Positions 8,953 through 17,553 of a stretch of DNA of 64,000 bases are shown in pieces (position 1 is the first letter of the stretch; every line of letters begins with the position of its first letter). The translations under genes were made by a program, and so were the position numbers. The notes beneath the pieces were generated by a model. It saw nothing but the letters and a program-made list of their open reading frames with translations. It had not been told where the DNA came from and made no database searches. This DNA comes from Mycobacterium sp. DL592 (GTDB lineage: Bacteria > Actinomycetota > Actinomycetes > Mycobacteriales > Mycobacteriaceae), in assembly GCF_011694515.1 (NCBI RefSeq), contig NZ_CP050192.1:1385434-1449433 (forward strand), read 5' to 3'.

Positions 8953-9934
8953 GGACGAGGTCCTCGTCGTGCGGAAAGTCCTCTTCTACCGGCGGTGCGT
9001 TGTCGAGTGGGTCGGGCGGCTCGTAGTGGTTGGACACCTTCCAGTCGCTGCTGAAGATCTCCTCGAGGCGGCCCACCGCGACCGGGTCGTCGGTGACGAC
9101 GCCGAGTTCGCGACGGAGGTCGAAGGCGCTGCGGTCGATGTTCATCGATCCGACGAGGGCCCGCTGGTTGTCGACGATCAGGAGTTTGGCGTGCACGCGC
9201 AGGTTCTTCTGCTTGCGAACCTTGACCCCGAACCGGCGCAGCGTGCGCAGTGAGGCGAAGGTGTCGAGGATGTCCCAGTCGCTGATGCCGTGCTTGCCGC
9301 CGCAAAGGACTTTCACCTTCACGCCGCGGTCGGCCGCCGCGGCGATGTGGTCGAGGATCACCGCGTCGACGTACTTGGGGTGCTGGATGTAAAGGCGCTC
9401 TTGGGCCGTGTCGATGAAGCGAGCCATGTGATAGCGCGAATTCGAGTTACTCCACAGCAGGCCGTCGTAGTTCAGGGGGGTGAAGTCGCGGTGCTCCCAG
9501 TCGGCGTCGAACACCTCGACGATCTGGGCCACGTGGTGTGGGTCGTGGGTGATGATCCCGTAATCACGGGTCAGGGTGAAGTACTTGATCATCAGGTTGT
9601 AGGTGGCGACCATCGCGGCACTGTTGTCGACGACGATGGACTTCTCGTGTGTCACATAGAATTTCGGATTCGACCACTGCACCTCGACGCCGGCGGCTTT
9701 GAATTGCTCGTAGGTCTCGTCGTTGGCCCGGTCGCCACCTGAGCGTTGCGGGTTGAGCATCACACGTACCGCAGCGCCGGCATTCTTGCGGTCGATCACC
9801 GCCTTGATGAGGCTGGGTTCGGTGAACGTGAATTGCTTTATCAGCAGGGAAAATTGCGCGGTCTCGATGAACTCGCGGACCGGGTCGAGACCGTCGTCGG
9901 GTTCGACGATCAAACGGGGCGGGGTCGCAGGCAT
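8945..9934 (-). CDS. Phospholipase D-family protein (two HKD motifs)
   Basis: 329-residue cytosolic protein with the two HxKxxxxD catalytic motifs of the PLD superfamily: HEKSIVVD starting near residue 96 and HAKLLIVD starting near residue 248. The second is followed by NxxxxxGSMNIDRSAFDLRRELGVV, typical of the cardiolipin synthase/PLD-like phosphodiesterase group. No membrane helices precede the domain, so it is not a classic cardiolipin synthase. Target could be a phospholipid or nucleic acid. No strong ribosome-binding site precedes the ATG. Confidence 0.88.
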   Translation of the reverse strand: MPATPPRLIVEPDDGLDPVREFIETAQFSLLIKQFTFTEPSLIKAVIDRKNAGAAVRVMLNPQRSGGDRANDETYEQFKAAGVEVQWSNPKFYVTHEKSIVVDNSAAMVATYNLMIKYFTLTRDYGIITHDPHHVAQIVEVFDADWEHRDFTPLNYDGLLWSNSNSRYHMARFIDTAQERLYIQHPKYVDAVILDHIAAAADRGVKVKVLCGGKHGISDWDILDTFASLRTLRRFGVKVRKQKNLRVHAKLLIVDNQRALVGSMNIDRSAFDLRRELGVVTDDPVAVGRLEEIFSSDWKVSNHYEPPDPLDNAPPVEEDFPHDEDLVHE

Positions 9935-9997
9935 AGGTTTCGGATGCTAGCACCAGAGCTTTGCTGGTTAGTGAATGTTGCCTACCGCCGCAAGGAT

Positions 9998-10606
9998 TCA
10001 GCCCGCCGGCGCCGGCGTGGCCGGACCTGGCAGGTTCTGCCCCAGCCCCGGGGCGAGATAGATACCCGGTGCGGGGGCGGTGCCCGGAAGCGGTTCGCCG
10101 AGTTGCTCGCTGGGAACCTGACCGAGCAGTGCACCGGCCAGATTGCCGTCGGAGTACATGGCGTGGATGCGCCGCAGGAAAGCCAGCCGCCCGGTACTCG
10201 GGTCGTCCGGCGTCGGTCCGATGCCCGCCGCGGTGGCGCCTTGGCCGGGCGCGGCCGGGGTGACGTTCTGGGGGAGCAGGTAGTTGCCGTTGAAGGCCCG
10301 TAGGTCCGGCGCGGCGACGGGAGTCTGGGTGCCGGGTGCCGCGGGCACCGCGTTCTGGCCGAGCAGCAGTCCCGGCGCGTAGGCCGACAGATCGGGCAGG
10401 CCCAGCGGACCGGCCGGGGCGGCGTCGCTTTGCGCCAGCACGCTGCCGATGCCCGAGCGCGCTGGGACATAACCGGCCGGTGGAGCCGGGTCGGTGACCG
10501 CGGGATCCGGTATGACCGGGTCAGCGGCAGCCGAGGGCGAACAGGCCAGCGCGGCGGCCAGGCCCAGCCCGGCCAGCACCACCGAGCCGGTGCGTCGCGT
10601 CCACAT
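9998..10606 (-). CDS. Exported proline-rich protein, paralogue of the upstream gene product
   Basis: 202-residue protein with a Sec signal peptide (MWTRRTG then a hydrophobic run, cleavage near SAAADP) and a low-complexity Pro/Ala-rich mature part. The C-terminal segment containing LGEPLPGTAPAPG is nearly repeated in the neighbouring protein encoded at 10653-11216 (LGEPLPGTAPPPG), so the two are tandem paralogues. A longer frame extends upstream but lacks a signal-like start; the ATG at 10606 gives a proper signal peptide. Function unknown; probably envelope associated, transcribed with the MspA-like genes. Confidence 0.75.
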   Translation of the reverse strand: MWTRRTGSVVLAGLGLAAALACSPSAAADPVIPDPAVTDPAPPAGYVPARSGIGSVLAQSDAAPAGPLGLPDLSAYAPGLLLGQNAVPAAPGTQTPVAAPDLRAFNGNYLLPQNVTPAAPGQGATAAGIGPTPDDPSTGRLAFLRRIHAMYSDGNLAGALLGQVPSEQLGEPLPGTAPAPGIYLAPGLGQNLPGPATPAPAG

Positions 10607-10652
10607 CAGGACACCGTAATACGGGTGGACAGAGCTGGTCTGCGTATCCCGG

Positions 10653-11216
10653 TCAGCCCGCGGGAGCGGGCGGAACCACGACCTCGGGCGGGGGCGGCAG
10701 GAACTGCTCGGGCCCGGCCGGGATGTTGGTCCCCGGCGGGGGAGCGGTGCCCGGCAGCGGTTCGCCGAGCTCGCTGGCAGGCATGCGGCCCAAGGAACCG
10801 TGCAGCAGAGCGTGCACACCCTTGAACGCATCGACCCGGGCGAACGGCCCGGCCGGCGCGTTCTCGGTGAGCAGATACGGCGATTCCATATCCGGCGTCG
10901 GCATCCGGTAGTACTGCGGGAACAGCGTCGTGGCCGGAGCGAGCGGATCGGCGCCCGTGGGCGAGGGGGCCAGATTCATCACCGTCGACGTCGGCGCCCC
11001 GATGAGCTGCGCCATGGCGTCCACCGGGTTCTGCCGGGTTTCGGTGGCGGCGGTGTACAGCGGATCCGGCGGCGGCGGGGGTGCCGCCTCACCCCCGGGC
11101 ACGGGGATGGGCAAGCCCGGATCGGGTGGGGGATCGGCTGCGGCGGTGGCCGTTCCGGCCACCGCCGCAAGAACGAGCCCAGTCGCCACCATGGCGGCGA
11201 TCAGAGGTCGGTCCAT
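10653..11216 (-). CDS. Exported proline-rich protein
   Basis: 187 residues with a signal peptide (MDRPLIAAMV, core to about residue 25, AAADPP after cleavage), then a Pro-rich stretch and a conserved-looking central part containing NPVDAMAQLIGAPTS and HALLHGSLGRMPASELGEPLPG. The tail ends PPAPAG like the downstream paralogue. It starts only 5 nt after the stop of the MspA-family gene, so co-transcription is likely. No known domain recognised. Confidence 0.8.
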   Translation of the reverse strand: MDRPLIAAMVATGLVLAAVAGTATAAADPPPDPGLPIPVPGGEAAPPPPPDPLYTAATETRQNPVDAMAQLIGAPTSTVMNLAPSPTGADPLAPATTLFPQYYRMPTPDMESPYLLTENAPAGPFARVDAFKGVHALLHGSLGRMPASELGEPLPGTAPPPGTNIPAGPEQFLPPPPEVVVPPAPAG

Positions 11217-11221
11217 GCCGT

Positions 11222-11902
11222 TCAGAACACCTGGGTGATGCCGTAGTACGCGACGATGTCGTCGTTGTCGCTGCTGGAGCTGGTCAGCACGGCGTAGGAG
11301 CGAAGTGACGACGCACCCACGCAGTTGTCCACCTTGATGTGCACGTCACGGATGGTGACGCGAGCCGAGGTGCCCTTGAACGACTTCTTGTCGACGACCA
11401 CGTTGGTCACCGTGCCGGGGCGCGGCTCGACCTCGATCTGGCCCTGGATCGGGAACGAGATGGTGCCCGGGGCGCTGAAGCCTCCGGTGCCCAGGCTGGC
11501 GTTGCCGAGGGTGGCGCCGATCGAGCCGTTCAGCTTCACCTTGTCCATCTCGACGCCGCAGCCGATCTGGTAGCCCACCTCGAGGGTGCCGCCCGCGGTT
11601 TCACCGGTGGTGGTGCCGGTGAACGTGGCGCCGACGAGCCAGTCACGTGCCGCCAGCGACGTGGTCAGCGGAGCGACCGGAAGCTGGGTCTCGTCCTTGG
11701 CCACCACCGTCAGCGTGCGACCGTCCGGGGTCTTGGCGATACCCGGGACCGAGGACGCCACCGCCCCGGTGTTGACCGGAGGCGCCGCTGCTGCGGCGGG
11801 GTCGGCGGGCGGTGCGGCCGGGTCGGGATCGGCGATGGCCGGTGCGGCGGTACCGACGGCGACCAGGACGCTTGCCGTCACTGTGGCGAATCGAAGCAAC
11901 AT
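11222..11902 (-). CDS. MspA-family porin-like exported protein
   Basis: 226 residues: signal peptide ending AIADPDP, a Pro/Ala linker to about residue 45, then an MspA-fold domain with the family landmark GGTLEVGYQIGCGV. MspA proteins form octameric outer-membrane (mycomembrane) channels. This copy has two cysteines (in GYQIGCG and in VDNCVG) that could form a disulfide and has no acidic pair at the position of the MspA constriction loop, so its pore properties would differ. The ATG at 11902 is preceded by AGAGAGG at a good distance; an in-frame ATG at 11953 would destroy the signal peptide. Confidence 0.9.
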   Translation of the reverse strand: MLLRFATVTASVLVAVGTAAPAIADPDPAAPPADPAAAAAPPVNTGAVASSVPGIAKTPDGRTLTVVAKDETQLPVAPLTTSLAARDWLVGATFTGTTTGETAGGTLEVGYQIGCGVEMDKVKLNGSIGATLGNASLGTGGFSAPGTISFPIQGQIEVEPRPGTVTNVVVDKKSFKGTSARVTIRDVHIKVDNCVGASSLRSYAVLTSSSSDNDDIVAYYGITQVF

Positions 11903-11952
11903 GTCGTCGTGGCGCCTCTCTCGAGTTGTCCGGGTGGTTTCGTGTCGACGCA

Positions 11953-12663
11953 TCAGACGGCCCTCGTCACGCCGAGGTAGGTGACGACGTCATCAGTGTT
12001 GTCGGTCGAGCTGGTGAAGGTCGCGTAGGACCGGATGAAGGACTGACCGGCGCAACCGTCGATCTTGATCCGGTAACCGGTGATCGACACCCGAGACTTG
12101 GTGCCCTTGAACGACTTCTTGCCCACCGGCACGATGTTGATGGTGCCCGGCTTCAGGTCGATCTTGATCTGTTCGGACGCCGACAGACCGAGGGTGATTG
12201 GCAAGAGGTTGCCCGAGACGAACGGGATGCCGACACCGGGCGTGATGCCGCCCGTCGTGATCGACTCGATGTCGTCCTGCGTGATGCCGCAGCCGATCTG
12301 GTAACCGGCTTCCAGCGAGCCGCCGGCCAGCTTCGTCTTACCCGAGCCGGTGACGGATCCCTCGAAGGTTCCGTCGACGAGGTACTCGCGTGACCAGGGT
12401 GAGTTGGTCAGCGAGGCGACGGGCTCAAGAGACTCGTTCTTGGCGCCGATGGACAGCTTCCAGCCGTCGGGTGTGGTCAGCGTGCCCGGTTCGGCCGAGG
12501 CGATCGGAGCGACGCCGGGTCCGCCCGGGGGCGGTGGTGGCGCGGCCTCCGCTGCGGCAGGAGCCGCATTCGGGTCGGCCGGTGGATCGGCCAACCCATT
12601 GGGTGCCGTTCCGATGGCAGTTACAAGGCAGACGCTGAGCAGCGCGGCGAATCGGTGCAACAT
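11953..12663 (-). CDS. MspA-family porin-like exported protein
   Basis: 236 residues with signal peptide (cleavage near NGLADPP), a Pro/Ala-rich linker and an MspA domain containing GGSLEAGYQIGCGI. It shares the paired cysteines (GCGI and DGCAGQ) and the KKSFKGTKSRVSI block with its downstream neighbour, showing a tandem duplication. GAGAGG lies upstream of the ATG. First gene of a likely four-gene envelope operon that runs down to 9998. Role is probably mycomembrane permeability; substrate range cannot be read. Confidence 0.9.
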   Translation of the reverse strand: MLHRFAALLSVCLVTAIGTAPNGLADPPADPNAAPAAAEAAPPPPPGGPGVAPIASAEPGTLTTPDGWKLSIGAKNESLEPVASLTNSPWSREYLVDGTFEGSVTGSGKTKLAGGSLEAGYQIGCGITQDDIESITTGGITPGVGIPFVSGNLLPITLGLSASEQIKIDLKPGTINIVPVGKKSFKGTKSRVSITGYRIKIDGCAGQSFIRSYATFTSSTDNTDDVVTYLGVTRAV

Positions 12664-12873
12664 GTCGCGGTGGGGCCTCTCGATTGAGATCTGATCGTGT
12701 CGCTCGCGCGATATGTTTCGGCCCGAAAGTGTCTAATTGGCAAACAGATAGCGAAGTCTAGGTTCCTTGTTGCAGTCCAACGGGCTTCGTCAGTTTCTGG
12801 CCGGTTTTGACGTCTCTTTTTCGCGGTAATGTCTGCCGAGCCGGTCGGGTAACCACTGATTCGAGAGGAACCG

Positions 12874-13443
12874 ATGAAGCAGTCATTTCGCCTTCCGATA
12901 GCTGTGGGCGCAGCTGTGCTGGCAGTTCTACCAGGCCTGATGCTGGCGCCGGCCGCTGTAGCCGATCCAGCCCCCGCCGATCCGGCGTCCGGCGATGCGG
13001 CGCCGCCGCCTCCGCAGGCCGAACAGTTGATCTCGCAGGCCGAGCCGGTCTCACCCGATACCGTCGGCGCCGTCTCGACGGCCTGCCGCCAGTTCGCCGC
13101 CGCCCTGGACCTGGCGTCGTCGAACTACGAGGAGTTCGCCTACGCCACCGCCGGCAGTGGGAATGCGGTGAACTACCAGGATCCGAGCATCTCGCAGTAC
13201 AACCTCCTCGGCCGGACCGCGTTGCGTGAGGCAGCTGGCGCCGCATTGGATGCCGCCGGGACACCGGGTCTGCCTGCCGCTGTCGGCGACCCGATGCGGT
13301 CCTGGTCGTTGCACGCGACGAAGCTCATCCTGGTCATGGGTCTGCGTGGTGGCGGTGACTCGCTCAACGCGGCCGCTACCGATCTCAACACCGACGCCAC
13401 CAACGTTCAGATGGCGTGTTCGCTCAATGGCGGGCGTGCCTGA
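12874..13443 (+). CDS. Secreted protein of unknown function
   Basis: 189 residues with a clear Sec signal peptide (MKQSFR, core to about residue 28, AVADPAP after cleavage), a Pro/Ala linker and an Ala-rich helical domain with two cysteines (near residues 69 and 183) likely to pair. AGAGGA precedes the ATG. Similar small exported proteins are frequent in mycobacteria but I do not recognise a named family. Divergent from the MspA-like operon and ended by a strong hairpin. Confidence 0.82.
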   Translation: MKQSFRLPIAVGAAVLAVLPGLMLAPAAVADPAPADPASGDAAPPPPQAEQLISQAEPVSPDTVGAVSTACRQFAAALDLASSNYEEFAYATAGSGNAVNYQDPSISQYNLLGRTALREAAGAALDAAGTPGLPAAVGDPMRSWSLHATKLILVMGLRGGGDSLNAAATDLNTDATNVQMACSLNGGRA

Positions 13444-13465
13444 GCGGCAACAATTTTCGGCAATA

Positions 13466-13499
13466 AATCGGCCCCCCTTCCTCGGAAGGGGGGCCGATT
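13466..13499. terminator. Bidirectional intrinsic terminator hairpin
   Basis: Perfect 16-bp inverted repeat (left arm 13466-13481, right arm 13484-13499) with a 2-base loop and a G/C-rich core, between two convergent genes (stops at 13443 and 13513). There is no long U tract on either side, as is usual in mycobacteria. Confidence 0.8.
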
Positions 13500-13512
13500 C
13501 ACATTCTGTGGA

Positions 13513-15075
13513 CTACGGGGCAGAGCCGGCCGCTCCGCCGGTGCCACCCTTGCCGGGCTGGGGGCCCAGGCCTGAGGTGCCCTGCGTCCCGGGGCTGCCG
13601 TTGATCGCACCGCTCTTGCCGCCGGTGCCACCGTTGCCGCCCTTGCCGCCGCCGACGACGCTGACTCCGCCGTCGGCGCCGTTGCCGCCCTTGCCGCCGG
13701 TGGTGGTGCCGTTGCCACCGTTGCCGCCGTTGCCGCCGGTACCGCCGCTGATCGCGCCGAACCCGCCGGTTGCGCCGTTACCGCCGGTGCCGCCGGTCGC
13801 GCCGCCGGCACCCTTGCCGCCGGACCCGCCTGCTCCACCGTTGTTGCCGCCGTTACCGCCGATTCCACCGGTGCCGCCGTTGCCGCCAGCGGTGGTTCCG
13901 GATCCGCCGTCGGCGCCATTGCCGCCCGCGCCGCCGTTGCCCGTCAGGCCACCCGTGCCACCGGCACCGCCGGTTCCGCCGTTGCCGCCCGCACCGCCAG
14001 TGTTGGCACCGCCGGTTCCGCCGTTGCCGCCGGTTCCGCCGTTGCCCGCGATGGTGCCGCCTTGCCCGCCGGCTCCACCCGCTCCGCCGTTGCCGGCGGC
14101 CGTAGTACCGGCCCCGCCGGTTCCGCCGTTGCCGCCTGCGCCGCCCGCGGCACTGCCCCAGCTTCCGCCGGTGCCGCCTGCGCCGCCGGCACCGCCGTCG
14201 GTCCCGGTCGCGCCGGCGCCGTAGCCATTGCCGCCGTTGCCGCCCGCGCCGGCGGTGCCGCCGCCGACCAGCGGCAGGTTCGCGGCGTTGCCGCCGTTAC
14301 CGCCGGTGCCGCCGGCCTTTGCGGCATTGGTGCTGGTGCTGCCGTTGCCGCCCTTGCCGCCGCTGCCGGCGAACGCGCCGGCGCTGCCGCCGTTGCCGCC
14401 GTTGCCGCCGCCGATTCCGTTACCGCCGTTGCCGCCGCCGCCGCCGAACAGGGCGCCGCTGCTGGACGATCCGGCGAACAGGCCGCCGTTGCCGCCGTTG
14501 CCGCCGTTGCCACCGTTGATATTGGCGCTGAGTGCATCGGCGCCGTTGCCGCCGTTGCCGTACAGGTAGGCGTTGCCGCCGTTGCCGCCGTTGTAGCCGT
14601 TGCCGCCGTTGCCGAACAGTCCGGCGTTGCCACCGTTGCAGGCCGACGAGGCGCACTGGGCATCAGCGGCGCTGTAGCTGTAGCCGTTGCCGAACAGCAG
14701 GCCGGCATTCGGGTGGTCGGCGGTGCCGTTACTGATGAAGATCGCAACGATGTCGGTTCCGGTGGCCGACGCCGTGGCCGAGGCCGTCACACCTTTCGTG
14801 GTGGCCGAGCCGGAGCCGAACAGGCTGCCGAGGTCGGTGCAGAAGGTCGAGCCCAGCGAGCATTCGCTGCTCGCCAGCTTGATGGCGGGAGCGGCCACCT
14901 GCGCGGAGCTATCGGTGGACGCGAGCAGGAAGCCGGCTCCCACCATCGCCGCACCGGCAACGCCGGTGGTGACGAATGCGGGTGCAGCCATGCCGCGAGC
15001 CGGCGTCTTACGGTGTTTGGCCAATTTCTTGATCCCCTTCGAGGAAGTGCTGCCGTGGGTGCGGCGGATTGTCAC
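13513..15075 (-). CDS. PGRS-like glycine-rich exported protein without a PE domain
   Basis: 520 residues. The N-terminus is basic ([20 protein letters not shown]) and followed by a hydrophobic segment at about 29-53 that may export or anchor it. Residues 60-140 are ordinary sequence with four cysteines ([16 protein letters not shown]). From about residue 145 to the end the protein is made of GGxGG and [12 protein letters not shown] repeats as in the PGRS domains of PE_PGRS proteins, but the PE domain is absent. Such repeats form polyglycine-II sandwiches or cell-surface material. Function unknown; antisense frames of the repeat give long false Pro- and Ala-rich ORFs. Confidence 0.85.
   Translation of the reverse strand: MTIRRTHGSTSSKGIKKLAKHRKTPARGMAAPAFVTTGVAGAAMVGAGFLLASTDSSAQVAAPAIKLASSECSLGSTFCTDLGSLFGSGSATTKGVTASATASATGTDIVAIFISNGTADHPNAGLLFGNGYSYSAADAQCASSACNGGNAGLFGNGGNGYNGGNGGNAYLYGNGGNGADALSANINGGNGGNGGNGGLFAGSSSSGALFGGGGGNGGNGIGGGNGGNGGSAGAFAGSGGKGGNGSTSTNAAKAGGTGGNGGNAANLPLVGGGTAGAGGNGGNGYGAGATGTDGGAGGAGGTGGSWGSAAGGAGGNGGTGGAGTTAAGNGGAGGAGGQGGTIAGNGGTGGNGGTGGANTGGAGGNGGTGGAGGTGGLTGNGGAGGNGADGGSGTTAGGNGGTGGIGGNGGNNGGAGGSGGKGAGGATGGTGGNGATGGFGAISGGTGGNGGNGGNGTTTGGKGGNGADGGVSVVGGGKGGNGGTGGKSGAINGSPGTQGTSGLGPQPGKGGTGGAAGSAP
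13560..14660 (-). repeat. PGRS-type coding repeat (GGN/GGA units)
   Basis: About 1.1 kb of imperfect 9-nt-periodic sequence (complement of GGC-GGN-AAC-type units) encoding the Gly/Asn/Ala repeats. It is internally recombinogenic and hard to assemble, so the exact copy number should be treated with caution. Confidence 0.8.
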
Positions 15076-15190
15076 TGCGCATCGAATCCAAGAAGACCCG
15101 GCTTACCCGGGACTTGCTGCATTGCGGCGAACTGCCGAACATCGGGCAAACGCAAAGCGAACTCAAGTTTTCAAAAAGGGCGTCGGGAGG

Positions 15191-15715
15191 CTACTTGCAG
15201 AGGTTGGCGACTTTGCTGTTGGTGGCCTCGGCGTCGCGCAACCGGGCAGCCTGCTCGGGGTTGTCGTTGGTCACGCCGGCCAGCGCGTTGATCGCGATGT
15301 CCTGCAAGCCGGTGGCGAAGTCGCGAATGGCGGCGGCGAGTTCGGGGGGTGTGCCCGGGCCGATCCGGGCCAGCAGGTAGGTCCCGCCGCCGGCCATCGC
15401 CAGCCTGGCGTTGGCGGCCACGGCCTGAATCGCCGCCGGGTCGGCGCCCGCATCGGCGTGAGTCTGAATGGCCACCGCGGCCGTCACGGTTCGGAAGGCG
15501 TTGCACGCGGTGGCCTTCGCATCCGATGAGGGTGCCTCGGCGGCGGCCTTGTCGGTGCTCGGTGGTGGCCGAAGTAACGCCCAGCCGGCCGCGGCCGCGG
15601 CGATCAGGGCGACCACCAGGGCGGCCGGGGCCACCCATCGGGACGACGACCGTGGCGTTTCGGGTGTGGGGCGGGCGGTGGGAGTGTCGTCGTCCTCGAC
15701 GGTCGGCTCGGGCAT
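15191..15715 (-). CDS. Membrane-anchored protein of unknown function
   Basis: 174 residues from the ATG at 15715 (MPEPTVEDDD). A Pro/Thr-rich cytosolic stretch is followed by one membrane helix (about 29-49) and an Ala-rich extracytoplasmic helical domain with two cysteines (TACNAF and NLCK at the C-terminus). This architecture, like that of mycobacterial Mce-associated or anchored helical proteins, is recognisable, but no family can be named. An in-frame upstream ATG would overlap the divergent gene region. Confidence 0.75.
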   Translation of the reverse strand: MPEPTVEDDDTPTARPTPETPRSSSRWVAPAALVVALIAAAAAGWALLRPPPSTDKAAAEAPSSDAKATACNAFRTVTAAVAIQTHADAGADPAAIQAVAANARLAMAGGGTYLLARIGPGTPPELAAAIRDFATGLQDIAINALAGVTNDNPEQAARLRDAEATNSKVANLCK

Positions 15716-15790
15716 GGCCGCGATCCTAGCCACACCGGCCAGCAAATGGCCCAAGCGTACGATTTCGGGCGAGAGTTAGGTGCGACGACG

Positions 15791-16054
15791 ATGACCATCC
15801 GGTCCTGGCGATTGGCCGGCCTCGCGGTGTCCGGGGTGGCATTGGCGGCCGGACTGATCGTGTCGGCACCGGCGGCCGGCGCCGACACCTGCCCGCCGGG
15901 GCATGTCAACAACCAGTACACCGATCAGTGCTACCTGCAGGGCAGCGCGCCCACCATCAACGGGGTTCCTTGTGTGGCAAGCAATCTCGGGCTGTGCAGC
16001 TCATTCCGGCAGAATCAGCAACCGCCGCGCAAGCCGTATACCTCGATCGGCTAG
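15791..16054 (+). CDS. Small secreted cysteine-containing protein
   Basis: 87 residues with a signal peptide (MTIRSWRLAG, core to about 30, cleavage near AAGADT). The mature part of about 55 residues has four cysteines (CPPGH, QCYLQG, PCVAS, LCSS) and probably two disulfides. The ATG at 15791 is chosen because it gives the signal peptide. Its stop overlaps the convergent SDR gene by 4 nt. Function unknown. Confidence 0.75.
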   Translation: MTIRSWRLAGLAVSGVALAAGLIVSAPAAGADTCPPGHVNNQYTDQCYLQGSAPTINGVPCVASNLGLCSSFRQNQQPPRKPYTSIG

Positions 16055-16848
16055 CTGCGCGTCAGCTTCTTGGTCATCAGCCGCTGCGTCCAGTTCGGGG
16101 AGACCTGCGACAGGCTGGCCAGGAATCGGGTCTGTCTGCCGACTGCGAAGTGCACCTTGGGTAGCAGTCGGCGGCGGCTCTGGGTTGCCGCGAACACCGC
16201 CTTGGCGACATCGTCGGGTTTCAGGTTGACGCCCAGTGACTTGGTGCTGCCGGTCTCGACGCCGTCGGTCATCGCGGTCTGGACGAACAGTGGCCACATC
16301 GCCATGACCCGGATCCCGTGCGGACGCCACTCCAGTTCCAGGGCTTCGGTGAGCGCCCGCAGCGCGAATTTGGTCGCGGAATAGGTGGCGAGTTCCGGCT
16401 GGCCGTAGAGCGCCGAGGCCGAGCACATATTGACGACCTGGGAGTTCGGCGTGTCGCGCAGGTAGGGAAACGCCACGTGCAGTCCGGTCAGGGCGCCGTA
16501 GACGTTGATGTCGATCATTCGCCGGTGTGTCGCCAGCGGAACGTCGGCGAACGCTCCTTCGGTGAGCACGCCGGCGTTGTTGACCAGGATGTCGAGCCGG
16601 CCCGAGGGGCCGGTGAATGCGCTGAGCTGCTCGGACCAGTCATCGGCGTTGGTGACGTCGAGCCGGGCGGTCGTGACATCGCCGCCGAGGCCGGTGATCT
16701 CGTCGTGTAGTGCTTGCAGGCCGGCGACGTCGACGTCGTAACCGCCCACGCGATAGCCGTTGCGGGCGAAGGTCAGCGCTGTCGCACGCCCGATGCCGGC
16801 CGCGGCGCCGGTGATGAACACGGTCGCCTGCGCGCCCTGGCCGGCCAC
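16051..16848 (-). CDS. SDR family oxidoreductase
   Basis: 265-residue classical short-chain dehydrogenase. TGAAAGIGRATA (cofactor glycine motif) is near residue 12, NNAG near 90, a catalytic SASALYGQPELATYSATK (Ser, Tyr-x3-Lys) around 140-160. Asp in GYDVDVAGL after beta-2 suggests NAD preference. The start is a GTG at 16848, 2 nt after the stop of the small upstream gene, so the pair is an operon. The C-terminus (LMTKKLTRS) resembles mycobacterial SDRs annotated as acting on acyl lipids. Substrate unknown. Confidence 0.9.
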   Translation of the reverse strand: MAGQGAQATVFITGAAAGIGRATALTFARNGYRVGGYDVDVAGLQALHDEITGLGGDVTTARLDVTNADDWSEQLSAFTGPSGRLDILVNNAGVLTEGAFADVPLATHRRMIDINVYGALTGLHVAFPYLRDTPNSQVVNMCSASALYGQPELATYSATKFALRALTEALELEWRPHGIRVMAMWPLFVQTAMTDGVETGSTKSLGVNLKPDDVAKAVFAATQSRRRLLPKVHFAVGRQTRFLASLSQVSPNWTQRLMTKKLTRS

Positions 16849-16850
16849 CC

Positions 16851-17111
16851 TCAGACCACCTTCAACGTCGGTGTGCGGGGCTCGGGTTCCGGTGCGATCC
16901 GGTTGCTGGCCGCGCTCATTGCCGTGTCGACGCGGCTGGCCGCGGTCTGGCAGGCCACGCTGGCTTTGCGACCCAGGCCGTCGGCCTCGTCGGCGGCGTT
17001 GCGCAGGTAGGCCGTCAGCGTGACACGCAGGCGGTCTCCGGCGCGGGCCATGCGGGTGCGAACCCGGTCGTCGACCATGACGGTGACGTAGGGCAGTTCG
17101 ATTCTGATCAC
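16851..17111 (-). CDS. Small hypothetical protein
   Basis: 86 residues beginning VIRIELPYVTVMVDD from a GTG at 17111 with GGAGG at ideal spacing; a longer ATG start at 17186 exists but lacks this signal. An Arg-rich segment (RVRTRMARAGDRLRV) and an Ala-rich helical part follow. No family recognised. Coupled to the SDR downstream. Confidence 0.65.
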   Translation of the reverse strand: MIRIELPYVTVMVDDRVRTRMARAGDRLRVTLTAYLRNAADEADGLGRKASVACQTAASRVDTAMSAASNRIAPEPEPRTPTLKVV

Positions 17112-17211
17112 GAGCACCTCCTGCAGGCGGTCCTTCGAATCTAGTCGAATGCCGAAGCCGACGAATTCGGCGTTGCGGGGGAGCACACCCGGAAACGTGG
17201 CACTCCAAGAA

Positions 17212-17228
17212 CGAGAATATTATTCTCG
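17212..17228. promoter_or_regulatory. Palindromic operator, regulon site 1
   Basis: CGAGAATATTATTCTCG is a perfect palindrome around T17220; the 15-bp core GAGAATA-T-TATTCTC is at 17213-17227. It sits 31 nt before the DUF1330 gene. Part of the set of matching sites across the island. Confidence 0.75.
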
Positions 17229-17258
17229 CGCTGACCGCGACGAAGACGAAGGAGTGCC

Positions 17259-17552
17259 ATGCCGAAGGGCTACGTCATCTTGACCGAGGAGATCAAAGAC
17301 CCGGAGGGCATGAAGGCCTACGGCCGTGCCGCGGGTGCTGCGATGGGCAACGTCACGATCCTGGCCGTCGACGCCAATCCCCAACTGCTGGAGGGCAGCT
17401 GGCATGGCCACCAGACCGTGGTGCTGGAGTTCGAGTCGGTGGAGGCAGCCCAGGCCTGGTACGACTCGGACGCCTACCGGGCCGCCCGCGAACTGCGGCA
17501 TGCCGCCGCCTACACCAACGCGGTGATCGTTTCGGGCTTTCCCGGCCGGTAG
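17259..17552 (+). CDS. DUF1330 family protein
   Basis: 97-residue small alpha/beta-barrel (dimeric ferredoxin-like) protein of the DUF1330 type: MPKGYVILTEEIKDPEGMKAY start, central GSWHGHQTVVLEFES, and the family's YDSDAYRAARELR helix. GAAGGAG lies at ideal distance from the ATG. A perfect operator palindrome lies just upstream, so it is probably the leftmost member of the TetR regulon. Members of the fold act as small enzymes or binding proteins; role here unknown. Confidence 0.88.
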   Translation: MPKGYVILTEEIKDPEGMKAYGRAAGAAMGNVTILAVDANPQLLEGSWHGHQTVVLEFESVEAAQAWYDSDAYRAARELRHAAAYTNAVIVSGFPGR

Positions 17553-17553
17553 C

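Noticed and set aside
13560..14660. CRISPR or tandem non-coding repeat
   Set aside because: Units are short, imperfect and in frame with a Gly-rich protein; no constant repeat with unique spacers.
13226..15291. Long plus-strand frames rich in Pro/Leu (13226-14224) and Ala/Val (14062-15291)
   Set aside because: They are antisense or out-of-frame readings of the PGRS repeat; no start signal, no domain, composition fully explained by the GGN repeats on the other strand.
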